From Gemmatimonadaceae bacterium (lineage in GTDB: Bacteria > Gemmatimonadota > Gemmatimonadetes > Gemmatimonadales > Gemmatimonadaceae): DNA of 43,847 bases. Below are positions 26,562-34,148 of this stretch, one piece after another; the stretch's first letter is position 1; each line of letters starts with the position of its first letter. The position numbers and the translations under genes were made by a program. The DNA is taken from assembly GCA_040882285.1 (NCBI GenBank), contig JBBEBQ010000003.1, forward strand, positions 1 through 43,847, written 5' to 3'. A model generated the notes under the pieces. It searched no databases. It saw only the letters and a program-made list of their open reading frames with translations, and was not told the DNA's origin.

Positions 26562-26978
26562 ATGGCGAAATACGACGACGACGGCATAGGTAGCGAGCCC
26601 CCACGGAGGCGCGGCGGAGCGCAGCCGGCTACCAAGCTGCCCATGCGGCACGAGGACCGGGAGCCCATGCGCGGGATTCGCCTGGTCGCGATCCTGTTGA
26701 AGGCGGTCGCGGCCATTCTCGTTTTCGTCATGCTCGCGCAGATCTATTTGACGGTCACCGATCCTTCGGGGATGCCGGTGACGCCGGGTACCATCATGGG
26801 CGAGGCGGTGCGCCTGCTGGCGTTCGCCGCGTTGCTGTGGGGCGGCGCGGACCTGGCGCTGATGCTCACTCGCACGCATCATGAGACGCGGGCGATGCGA
26901 TTCCTGCTGCAGCGCCAGAACAATCTCCTGTCGAAGATCCTGCGCGGCGAAAGGAAAATGGGAAAGGGACCGGAATGA
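26562..26978 (+). CDS. Two-helix membrane protein
   Basis: A 138-residue protein. A charged N-terminus (about 1-40) precedes two transmembrane helices (about 44-64, VAILLKAVAAILVFVMLAQ, and 83-104, AVRLLAFAALLWGGADLALM). It ends with a basic tail that looks helical (AMRFLLQRQNNLLSKILRGE). Function unknown. It starts the plus-strand string of small genes 58 bases from the divergent TPR lipoprotein and overlaps the next gene by ATGA. Confidence 0.78.
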   Translation: MAKYDDDGIGSEPPRRRGGAQPATKLPMRHEDREPMRGIRLVAILLKAVAAILVFVMLAQIYLTVTDPSGMPVTPGTIMGEAVRLLAFAALLWGGADLALMLTRTHHETRAMRFLLQRQNNLLSKILRGERKMGKGPE

Positions 26979-27244
26979 CTACCAGCAAGGAAACCGACTG
27001 GATGAACCATCCGGTTCTCCGCAAGCTCGTGCAGGAGATCAACGCGCTCACGCTCGCGGAGCGTGTCACGCTGGTGAAGGGGCTGATACCGGGAATAGCC
27101 GAGGAGCTGAGCGACCGCGAGTACGAAGGGTTCGTCGAGTCGGTGCGACTCAAGGGCGAGCGCTTTCACGAGGCGCAGGCGCATCCGGGCGAGGGACGCG
27201 CCGCTCGCATGACGCCAGGGGAGCGCGATCTCGAGAAGCGCTGA
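26975..27244 (+). CDS. Hypothetical small protein
   Basis: An 89-residue, probably soluble helical protein (HPVLRKLVQEINALTLAER, LIPGIAEELSDREYEGFVES) with a charged C-terminus. I do not recognise it. ATGA overlap with the membrane protein upstream and a stop touching the next ATG (TGAATG) place it inside a coupled string. It shows no resemblance to the missing N-terminal part of the pyrophosphatase fragment that follows. Confidence 0.72.
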   Translation: MTTSKETDWMNHPVLRKLVQEINALTLAERVTLVKGLIPGIAEELSDREYEGFVESVRLKGERFHEAQAHPGEGRAARMTPGERDLEKR

Positions 27245-27457
27245 ATGGGGCCCGCCCACCTGCACGAGGACGGCGATCCGCTCGACGTCCTCGTCATGAT
27301 CAACCGCAAGGAAGTCGAGCACTTCTTCTCGATCTACAAGGACCTCGAGGGGAGGCGCGCGGAGATCCAGCGGCGGGAGAAGAGCGAGCTCGCGGCGGAA
27401 GTCATCCTCGATTCGATCCGGCGGTACGAGAAGAAGTATCTCCAGCACGGTCCCTGA
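27245..27457 (+). CDS. Mini-ORF built from two inorganic pyrophosphatase segments
   Basis: A 70-residue reading frame. Residues 1-18 end in HEDGDPLDVLVM, the metal-binding signature of family I pyrophosphatase. Residues 19-70 (EVEHFFSIYKDLEGRRAEI, then AAEVILDSIRRYEKKY) match its C-terminal helix region. Missing are the whole N-terminal half and about 50-60 residues between the two segments, including the second Asp-rich metal motif. With those gone it should not hydrolyse pyrophosphate. It may be a decayed ppa with an in-frame internal deletion, or a repurposed small protein. The frame is intact and starts right after the previous stop, so it may still be translated. Confidence 0.7.
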   Translation: MGPAHLHEDGDPLDVLVMINRKEVEHFFSIYKDLEGRRAEIQRREKSELAAEVILDSIRRYEKKYLQHGP

Positions 27458-27464
27458 TCGTCCG

Positions 27465-27731
27465 GTGGGCGCCGCGCGGCTCAAGATCCACGTGGTCGCG
27501 AACGCGAAGAAGACCGGGCTGGCCGGCCTTCACGGCGACGCCGTCAAGATCCGCTGCGCGGCGCCGCCGCTCGACGGCCGCGCCAACAGGGAAGTGCGGG
27601 AGATTCTCGCCGGACTCCTCGGCGTTCCCGTGCGCGACGTGACCATCGCGCGAGGCGAGCGCTCGCGCGACAAGATCGTGGAAGTTGCCGGAATGGACGC
27701 CGACGAGGCCCGCGCGCGGCTGGGCGTCTAG
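27465..27731 (+). CDS. DUF167 / YggU family protein
   Basis: An 88-residue protein of the small conserved DUF167 family, whose members are widespread but of unsettled function. Visible hallmarks are the initial strand LKIHVVANAKKTG, VKIRCAAPPLDGRANREV and VTIARGERSRDKIVEV. It starts at GTG, seven bases after the pyrophosphatase-like mini-ORF. It converges on the aquaporin gene, sharing CTAG as both stop codons. Confidence 0.9.
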   Translation: MGAARLKIHVVANAKKTGLAGLHGDAVKIRCAAPPLDGRANREVREILAGLLGVPVRDVTIARGERSRDKIVEVAGMDADEARARLGV

Positions 27732-28435
27732 GCCGGCGTCACCGTGCCGTGATCCACGGGCTCCGGCGCGCCGCGCATGAAGAGATACTCGTAGAGCACT
27801 GCCGCGATGATCCCGCCGAGGATCGGCGCGGTCCAGTAGATGAGCTGCCCCTCGTACATGCCGCTCGCGACCGCTGGCCCGAACGAGCGCGCCGGGTTGA
27901 GTGATCCGCCCGTGATCGGCCCGATCGCGAGTATGCCGGCGGCGAGAGTGAAGCCGATCGCGAAGCCGCCCACCCGGGGAGCCTTGGGATCGACGGCCGT
28001 GCCGAACACCACCAGTACCAGGAAGAACGTCGCGATCATCTCCGCGACGAACGCCTGCGTCCCGGTGATGTCGAGCGAGATGAACTGGCCGCCGCCGCGG
28101 GCCGCGGCGAAAATGGGATCGGGAAAGACGATCTTGAGCAGATACGCGCCGAGCATCGCGCCGAGCAGCTGCGCCACGAGATAGACGCCGGCCATCATCG
28201 GCTCGATGCGCCGCACGGCGAGAAAGCCGAGCGTGACCGCGGGATTGAAGTGCCCCGAGATCCGCATCAGCGCGGTGACCATCACGGCGAAAATCAGTCC
28301 GTGCGCGAAAGCGATCTCCACCAGACTCGCCTGCGATCCGGATATGGCCGTGCCCATGATCGCGGCGCCGCCGACGAAGACCAGCGCCAATGTGCCGATG
28401 AGCTCCGCCGTAAAGTGCCTCAGCGAGTCCCGCAT
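27728..28435 (-). CDS. Aquaporin (MIP family channel)
   Basis: A 235-residue, six-helix channel with two re-entrant NPA motifs: HFNPAVTLG (NPA 64-66) and GGSLNPARSFGP (NPA 180-182), the second followed by the selectivity-filter Arg183. The lack of an Asp after the second NPA and its replacement by RSFGP favours a water channel over a glycerol facilitator. A strong GGAGGGAGG precedes the ATG. It lies 48 bases after the ketosynthase stop on the same strand, so it may be the last gene of the biosynthetic operon, though a functional link is not obvious. Confidence 0.93.
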   Translation of the reverse strand: MRDSLRHFTAELIGTLALVFVGGAAIMGTAISGSQASLVEIAFAHGLIFAVMVTALMRISGHFNPAVTLGFLAVRRIEPMMAGVYLVAQLLGAMLGAYLLKIVFPDPIFAAARGGGQFISLDITGTQAFVAEMIATFFLVLVVFGTAVDPKAPRVGGFAIGFTLAAGILAIGPITGGSLNPARSFGPAVASGMYEGQLIYWTAPILGGIIAAVLYEYLFMRGAPEPVDHGTVTPA

Positions 28436-28483
28436 GCTCCTCCCTCCGCTGTGAGTGCCGGCTGGGCCGGCTGGTTTTCTGTC

Positions 28484-29725
28484 TTAACTGGCCTGACGCA
28501 GCACCAGCGCCGCGTTGATTCCGCCGAACCCGAACGAGTTGGTCAGCATGTGCTCGACTCTCCGCTCGCGGCCGGCGCCGGGAAGGTAGTCAAGATCGCA
28601 CGCCTCGTCCGCGACGGTAAGGTTGATCGTGGGCGGAAGCCAGTTCTCTTCGAGCGCGAGGGCGCATATCCCCGCCTCGATGGCGCCGGACGCACCGAGC
28701 GCGTGACCGTAGTAGCCCTTCGTGCCGCTGACGAGAAGCCGGCGTGAGTGCTCGCCAAACACGGCCTTTATGGCCACGGTCTCGGTCGAGTCGTTGAGCT
28801 GCGTGGAGCTGCCGTGCGCGTTGACGTACTCGATGTCGGCGGGTGACACGTCGGCGTCCGCCAGGGCGATCCGCATCGCGCGCGCGGCCTGCGAGCCGTC
28901 GGGCAGCGGCGCGGTCATGTGATGCGCGTCGTTGGTGACGCCGAAGCCGGCGACTTCGCCGTAGATGCGCGCGCCGCGCGCCACCGCGCGGCCGTACTCC
29001 TCGAGGATCAGCGTGGCCGCGCCCTCGCCCATCACGAAGCCGTCGCGGTGGCGGTCGAACGGCCGCGAGGCGTGCTCGGGATCGTCGTTGTTAATGGACA
29101 TCGCGCGGATCAGCGCGAACGCGCCGAAGCACAGCGGCGACAGCGGGGCCTCGGCGCCGCCCGCGATCATCACGTCGGCGTAGCCGTCGCGGATCTGGCG
29201 GAACGCGTCGCCGATCGCGATCGCCCCCGACGCGCAGCTCATGGAGTTCGTCGAGTTCGGCCCCTGCACGCCGAGCTCGATCGCCACGTTGCAGCTGGCC
29301 GACCCGCCGAACACCGCCAGCGCGAGCGTGGCGTCGACGCCGCGCAGCCCATCGCGCATGAACACGCCCATCTGCTGCTCACCGTAAGCGACCCCGCCGA
29401 GCGCCGTGCCCATCATCGCGCCGATCCGCTCCCGGTCCTCGCGCTCCATGCGGATGCCGGCGTCGTCCAGCGCCATGCGCGCGGTGACCACCGCGAACTG
29501 CGCGAACCGGTCGAGCCGGCGGGCGCGCTTCGCGTCGAGATGGTCAGTGGCGACGAAGTCGCTCACCTCGGCGGCGTTACGACTGCGGAACGGCGTCGGG
29601 TCGAAGCGCGTCACGTTGCGCACGGCCGATCGGCCGTCGCGCAGCCCGCGCAGCAGCGCGGAGTGCGTGATTCCGATCGGCGTGATCGCGCCGATCCCGG
29701 TGATCGCGACGCGGCGGCGCTTCAT
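28484..29725 (-). CDS. Beta-ketoacyl synthase (FabF-type)
   Basis: A 413-residue condensing enzyme with a complete catalytic triad: Cys164 in SMSCASGAI, His304 in NAHGSSTQLND and His341 in KGYYGHALGASG, plus GFGGINAALV near the C-terminus. It would extend an acyl chain carried on an acyl carrier protein. No acyl carrier protein, ketoreductase or malonyl transferase is encoded nearby, so it must borrow them. Its position at the end of an operon of redox, methyl-transfer and radical SAM genes argues for a specialised lipid or polyketide role rather than housekeeping fatty-acid synthesis. A good GGGGAGGG precedes the ATG, which overlaps the SRPBCC stop. Confidence 0.92.
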   Translation of the reverse strand: MKRRRVAITGIGAITPIGITHSALLRGLRDGRSAVRNVTRFDPTPFRSRNAAEVSDFVATDHLDAKRARRLDRFAQFAVVTARMALDDAGIRMEREDRERIGAMMGTALGGVAYGEQQMGVFMRDGLRGVDATLALAVFGGSASCNVAIELGVQGPNSTNSMSCASGAIAIGDAFRQIRDGYADVMIAGGAEAPLSPLCFGAFALIRAMSINNDDPEHASRPFDRHRDGFVMGEGAATLILEEYGRAVARGARIYGEVAGFGVTNDAHHMTAPLPDGSQAARAMRIALADADVSPADIEYVNAHGSSTQLNDSTETVAIKAVFGEHSRRLLVSGTKGYYGHALGASGAIEAGICALALEENWLPPTINLTVADEACDLDYLPGAGRERRVEHMLTNSFGFGGINAALVLRQAS

Positions 29726-30258
29726 GAGCCCTCCCCTGCGCGCAGAGCGGCGCGCTCGGCGACCGCCGCCAGCCCGGCGAGCGTGCGGCTCGCGATGCCG
29801 TGGATGAACACCGGACCGATGACGCGCCGCGCGGCGTACACGCCGATCAGCGGCCAGCGCGGCCCATCCCACGCGTGCACGATCCTCACCCGCGTTCCCG
29901 CCGCAACGGGCTCGAAGCTCCACTCGACATCCATCTCCCTGGTTATGCCCCCGATGTGGCGAAAGCGAATTGCGGGCCGCTCCGGAATCAGCTCCATGAG
30001 CGATAGCCACCACGTGGGCCATCCGATAGGACCAAAATGACGATACGCGGACATCTCGACGACCGGCACTCCCTCAGGCGCCGGCGCGCGAAACCGCACG
30101 TACCGGTAGTGTCGGAGATGCGCGGGCCAGCTCTCCACGTCGCGCGCCACGTCGAACATGGTAGTCGGGGCCGCGGCGACGATGCGCTCGTCGATCGTCT
30201 CTATCGCGCGGCCGAGCGGCATCGCGCCGAGCGATCCACTCCCTGCCGCGCCGGTCAT
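29722..30258 (-). CDS. SRPBCC-fold protein (polyketide cyclase/START-like)
   Basis: A 178-residue protein with the helix-grip pattern: an initial strand (ETIDERIVAAAPTTMFDVA), WPAHLRHYRYVRF in the first helix/strand turn, later antiparallel strands (RFRHIGGITREMDVEWSFEP, GTRVRIVHAWDG) and a long C-terminal helix. Members bind hydrophobic ligands, and some act as cyclases or aromatases on polyketides. In this operon, between a methyltransferase and a ketosynthase, a role in shaping or holding the chain is plausible but inferred. It overlaps both neighbours by 4 bases. Confidence 0.82.
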   Translation of the reverse strand: MTGAAGSGSLGAMPLGRAIETIDERIVAAAPTTMFDVARDVESWPAHLRHYRYVRFRAPAPEGVPVVEMSAYRHFGPIGWPTWWLSLMELIPERPAIRFRHIGGITREMDVEWSFEPVAAGTRVRIVHAWDGPRWPLIGVYAARRVIGPVFIHGIASRTLAGLAAVAERAALRAGEGS

Positions 30259-30941
30259 CGCGGCGCCCAGCTGGTAGTCACCCGGAACGCGAACCGCCGG
30301 CAGACGCGCACGTTCTCGCCGACGGCGTCGCGCACCAGCTCCCGCAGCTCCGCGGGAGTGAATCCGCGCAGCACGGAGACCACTCCGTCGTGCCGGCTGA
30401 CCGGGTGAAAGCGCAGCGGGAACGACGCGAGCCACAGTCCGGCGGCCGCCATCCAGCTCCGGCGGAGGTCGCTGACGACGACACGCACGCGCGCCACGCG
30501 GCTCAGCTCGCGCAGCAGCGCCGTCCCGGTGGCGCCCGGAAAGTGATGCAGCAGCTGCGAGCACGTGACCACGTCCACGCTGTCGTCCGCGAAGGGGAGC
30601 CGGAGCGCGTCGGCGCAGACCGCCGCATCCACCTTTGCCGCGGTCGCGGCTGCGAGGTCGGGAGCGATGTCGAGTCCGATCGTGCGCAGCTGCACGCCGT
30701 GCGCCCAGGCCAGGTGCCTCGCCCGCGCGGGAATGTCTCCCAGCCCCGTGCCGATGTCGAGCAGCGTCGCCATGAGCGGGAGATCGCCGATCGTCGACTC
30801 GAGCTCCGCGAGCAGCGCGGACGCCCCGCCGAACAGGGCGTTGGCGCGGACGACGTCGCTCATCGATCGGCGCACGACGCGCGGATCGAGATCCTTTTCG
30901 TCGAGTATCTCGCTGCCATGGCGTCGGGCCGGTGTGAGCAT
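30255..30941 (-). CDS. SAM-dependent class I methyltransferase
   Basis: A 228-residue Rossmann-fold methyltransferase. Motif I LLDIGTGLGDIP (SAM binding), an acidic residue in TIGLDIAPDLA, DALRLPFADDSVDVVTCS (motif II/III) and LLHHFPG are clear. Substrate unknown. It could methylate the product of this operon. ATG at 30941 is chosen because the fold fits the family length. It lies 11 bases after the flavin reductase stop and overlaps the SRPBCC start (ATGA). Confidence 0.88.
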   Translation of the reverse strand: MLTPARRHGSEILDEKDLDPRVVRRSMSDVVRANALFGGASALLAELESTIGDLPLMATLLDIGTGLGDIPARARHLAWAHGVQLRTIGLDIAPDLAAATAAKVDAAVCADALRLPFADDSVDVVTCSQLLHHFPGATGTALLRELSRVARVRVVVSDLRRSWMAAAGLWLASFPLRFHPVSRHDGVVSVLRGFTPAELRELVRDAVGENVRVCRRFAFRVTTSWAPR

Positions 30942-30952
30942 CGTCGGCGCTC

Positions 30953-31432
30953 TCAAGCTCCGAAGCTCGCGTATCCGCCGCGATAGTAGAGCAGCGGCTG
31001 CGCGTCGCTCGCGTCCGCGGCCTCGACGCGGCCGACGAATATCGTGTGGTCGCCGCCCTCGAAGCGGTGCGTCAGCGCGCACTCCAGCCGCGCCGCCGCG
31101 CCCGTGAGGAGCGCCAGTCCGTTTGCCCCCCGCGTGTAGGACGTGCCCTCGAACCGGTCATCGTCGGGATCGCTGAACCTGCGCGCCAGGTCCTCCTGGT
31201 CCGCGGCGAGCACGTTGACGGTGAACGCCGCGGCGCTATCGAGGATGCCGTGCATGACCGCGGCGTGGTCGATGCACACGAGGACTAGCGGGGGATCGAG
31301 GCTCAGCGAGCAGAACGCGCTCACGGTGATGCCGTGGTCCACGCCGTCGCCGCCCCTGGCGGTCACCACGGTCACGCCGCTCGCGAACCTGCTCAGCACG
31401 CTGCGGAACCGGTATTCGTCGATCCCGGTCAT
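30953..31432 (-). CDS. Flavin reductase-like FMN-binding protein
   Basis: A 159-residue split-barrel flavin reductase family member (HpaC-type). FASGVTVVTARG, GITVSAFCSLSLDPPLVLVC and FTVNVLAADQEDLARRFS are typical. It would use NAD(P)H to reduce free flavin, often to supply a partner monooxygenase. The neighbouring FAD oxidoreductase overlaps it by 4 bases and is an obvious candidate partner, although that enzyme's family usually reduces its own FAD. Confidence 0.9.
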   Translation of the reverse strand: MTGIDEYRFRSVLSRFASGVTVVTARGGDGVDHGITVSAFCSLSLDPPLVLVCIDHAAVMHGILDSAAAFTVNVLAADQEDLARRFSDPDDDRFEGTSYTRGANGLALLTGAAARLECALTHRFEGGDHTIFVGRVEAADASDAQPLLYYRGGYASFGA

Positions 31433-32673
31433 CGTCCGGCGACCAGCAGCAAACCGAGGTTGGACAGGCGTAGCACCTCGCGCGGCGGCACGAAGTCGCC
31501 GGCCGCGCCGACGAACAGATCGGCCAGATCCTGGCGGCGCGACAGCAGGCGCACGGCGCGATTCATCATTCGCGGGAATGCCACCGCGGCGCCCACGAGA
31601 CGCTCCAGCCGCCACTTCCCGCCGAACTCCGCGCGCCGCGCGCGGTCGTACGCGGCGAGCGGCGCGTTCGCGCTTCGCGCCGGGGCCGCCAGCGATTCCA
31701 GCACGAAGGAGCTGAGCAGCTCGCCGCCCCGGAGCGCGGCGTAGATCCCCTCACCGGTGAACGGATCGAAGAAGTCCGCGGCGTCGCCGACCACGGCGGC
31801 GCCCGGAGCCCACGCGCGCCGCACCGCCGACGCGAACGGGCCGGTCGCGCGCACGGGCGTCACGCGCCGCGCGCCGGCAAACCGCTCGCGCAGGTGCGGC
31901 CGGTCGTCGATCCATTCCTCGAAGAACTCCTCTCTTGCGCCCGCGATGTCCTGCGCGCGCGCGACCGGGACGACGAGCGCGACATTTATCACGCCGCCGC
32001 CGACGGGAGCGAGCCCGAAGTAGCCCGCACGGTCGACGTGCATCTCGCCGACGTCGCCCATCCCGGCTACGCCCGAATGGTGCGACACGAGCGCGATCCG
32101 GCTCGGCCAGCGGGAGCGCCGGGCGAGGCCGAGTCTGCGCGACACGACCGAGCGAAGTCCGTCGGCGCCGACGATCAGCCGCGCTCCGAGGGAAGTGCGC
32201 CGGCCGTCCGCGTCCGCGACGACCACGCCGGTCGCGCGTCCGGCATCGTCCCGCGCGACGTCGACGACTCTCGCTTCCTCCCGCACGCGCGCGCCCGCGG
32301 CTCTGGCCTGCGCGAGCAGAATCGAATCCAGGATCGTGCGCCGCAGCGCCAGCCCGTCGTCGCGGAAGCCGCGGAAGCGGTGCGCGCCGGCGAACCTCCC
32401 GCGAAAGCTCAATCCGCTCGGCGCGCGCACCATCATCCCGGCCAGCCGCGCGGCGCCGGCGGCCTCGACTTTGTCGAGCGCGCCCATCGCCTGTAGGATG
32501 CGCGACGCCTGCGGGCTGAGATACTCGGAGCAGATCTTGTCGCGCGGAAACACCGCGCGGTCGAGCAGGAGCACGTCCACGCCCTGTGAGGCGAGAAAGA
32601 ACGCCGTCGCCGACCCCGCCGGGCCCGCGCCCACGACGATCACGTCGGCGTCCAACGCGCGCGTGCCGCTCAC
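31429..32673 (-). CDS. FAD-dependent oxidoreductase, geranylgeranyl-reductase-like
   Basis: A 414-residue flavoprotein. The dinucleotide motif VIVVGAGPAGSATAFF is at the N-terminus, followed by FPRDKICSEYLSP, a mid-chain LIVGADGLRSVVSRRLG and the FAD-ribityl motif VVGDAADFFDPFTGEGIY. The KIC(S/G)E and GDAA...DPFTGEGI signatures are shared by geranylgeranyl reductases and related lipid or halogenating oxidoreductases, so a double-bond-reducing or hydroxylating role on a lipophilic substrate is likely. The GTG start overlaps the radical SAM stop by 4 bases. Confidence 0.9.
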   Translation of the reverse strand: MSGTRALDADVIVVGAGPAGSATAFFLASQGVDVLLLDRAVFPRDKICSEYLSPQASRILQAMGALDKVEAAGAARLAGMMVRAPSGLSFRGRFAGAHRFRGFRDDGLALRRTILDSILLAQARAAGARVREEARVVDVARDDAGRATGVVVADADGRRTSLGARLIVGADGLRSVVSRRLGLARRSRWPSRIALVSHHSGVAGMGDVGEMHVDRAGYFGLAPVGGGVINVALVVPVARAQDIAGAREEFFEEWIDDRPHLRERFAGARRVTPVRATGPFASAVRRAWAPGAAVVGDAADFFDPFTGEGIYAALRGGELLSSFVLESLAAPARSANAPLAAYDRARRAEFGGKWRLERLVGAAVAFPRMMNRAVRLLSRRQDLADLFVGAAGDFVPPREVLRLSNLGLLLVAGR

Positions 32674-34148
32674 GCCACGGCCCTCGCCATGCGCTGGAAC
32701 AGCCCCATGTACCGCCAGTGCGGCCGCGGCAGGTGCAGCACCGACGCCATTCGCGTGAGATACGGCAGGATGACGGAGCGCGAATCGGCCGAGAACATGA
32801 AGCGCGGGTGATCCGCCGCGAACCGGCGCAGGCGGATGACGGCGCTGTCGAAGTCGAGCGCCGGCGAGAAGTAGAAGCGCGGCGCGAGCAGCGTGTCGCC
32901 CGCGGCCACTACGCCTTCCTCGAGCGCGATCCGGTGCAGCGTCGTGCCGGGGTAGATGCGGAGTCCGACGGTGAGGTACACGGCGTCGCCGCGGCCGAGG
33001 CGCCACGCGGCGAACGACAACGTCTCTTCGAGCGTGGCCGGCGTCTCACCCGGTCCGCCCACGAGAAAGATCCAGAGCGCGCGGATGCCGGCGCGCTCGA
33101 CGCGCCCGGCGACTTCCCGCGCCTTGGCGGCGGTGAATCCCTTCTCGAGCCGGTCGAGCACCGAGTCGCTCGCGCTCTCGGCGGTGATCCCGAGGGTGCG
33201 GAACCCGGCCGCGCGCATCGCGGACAGCAGCTCGCGCGGCGCGGTCGCGGGAGTGAAGTTCGTCGTGTCGAGCTGGACGCCGAGCCGGCGCCGCTCGATC
33301 TCCTCGCACACTTCGATCGCGTGGCCGGGCGGAGAGTTGAACGTCGAGTCCACGAAGTCCACGTGGCGCACGCCCGCGTCGCGGCGCAGCTCGGCTATCT
33401 CGTCCGCGACGAGCGCGGGATTTCTGGTGCGGTACCCGAATCCTTCCACGTTCCGGTACGTGCAGTACACGCAGCGGTACACGCAGCCGCGCTTGGTCTG
33501 CACCGGTACTGTTGCCCCGTGCCGCTGGTAGCGCTTGAGATCGATCCAGCGCGCGAGCGAGAGCGGCGGGAGCGAATCCAGGTCGGCATCCTCGCCCGGG
33601 GGCGTGAAGGCGATCGCACCTTCGCCGCGCCGCACGAGTCCGGGAATCGCCTTGGGCTCCTCGCCTGCCGCGAGCGCCGCCACGAGCGCGACGCTGGCGC
33701 GCTCGCCGTCGCCCGCGACGGCGTAGTCGACGCCCAGCTCCGCGAACAGGGCTTCGGGCGCGACTCCGAACGCCGCGCCGCCCGCGACGAGATGGGCCGC
33801 GGGTGAGGCGGAGCGCAGCTCGCGCACGACGGCCGCCGCCTCCGGCGTGTAGTGCTGCAGCGCAACCACGTCGCTGTTGTCGATGTTGCGCACGGACACG
33901 CCGACGACGTCGGGCTCGAATCGCCGCGCGGCGGCACCCGCGGCGGCGGCCGGCGCGCGCGCGAAGCAGAGATCGAGGAGCCGCACGTCGTGGCCCGCGT
34001 GCTCGAGCGACGACGCGACGGCCGCGAGGCCGTTCGGCATGACGGGATAGGGCTGCCGCTCGGTGTTCGTGCTCACGAGCAGCACGCGCGCCCGCGAGCC
34101 CGCGCTCGCGCCGCGCGAAGCGACCGGCGGGTTATACGCCGACAACAA
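32670..34148 (-). CDS. B12-binding-domain radical SAM protein
   Basis: A 492-residue enzyme. Residues 20-150 have a cobalamin-binding-like Rossmann domain (VLLVSTNTERQPYPVMPNG, then VRLLDLCF and VVGVSVRN) but lack the DxHxxG lower-ligand motif, so any cobalamin would bind base-off without that His. The radical SAM core follows: RGCVYRCVYCTYRN with Cys222, 226 and 229 ligating the 4Fe-4S cluster, and a later IFLVGGPGET. Family members perform methylations, cyclisations and ring rearrangements. The start is TTG at 34148, overlapping DUF92 by 17 bases; other starts are less convincing. It is the most informative gene of the operon. Confidence 0.9.
   Translation of the reverse strand: MLSAYNPPVASRGASAGSRARVLLVSTNTERQPYPVMPNGLAAVASSLEHAGHDVRLLDLCFARAPAAAAGAAARRFEPDVVGVSVRNIDNSDVVALQHYTPEAAAVVRELRSASPAAHLVAGGAAFGVAPEALFAELGVDYAVAGDGERASVALVAALAAGEEPKAIPGLVRRGEGAIAFTPPGEDADLDSLPPLSLARWIDLKRYQRHGATVPVQTKRGCVYRCVYCTYRNVEGFGYRTRNPALVADEIAELRRDAGVRHVDFVDSTFNSPPGHAIEVCEEIERRRLGVQLDTTNFTPATAPRELLSAMRAAGFRTLGITAESASDSVLDRLEKGFTAAKAREVAGRVERAGIRALWIFLVGGPGETPATLEETLSFAAWRLGRGDAVYLTVGLRIYPGTTLHRIALEEGVVAAGDTLLAPRFYFSPALDFDSAVIRLRRFAADHPRFMFSADSRSVILPYLTRMASVLHLPRPHWRYMGLFQRMARAVA

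Noticed and set aside
26504-26731. Longer N-terminus for the TPR lipoprotein
   Set aside because: It reads antisense through the divergent two-helix membrane protein and would bury the lipobox signal sequence.
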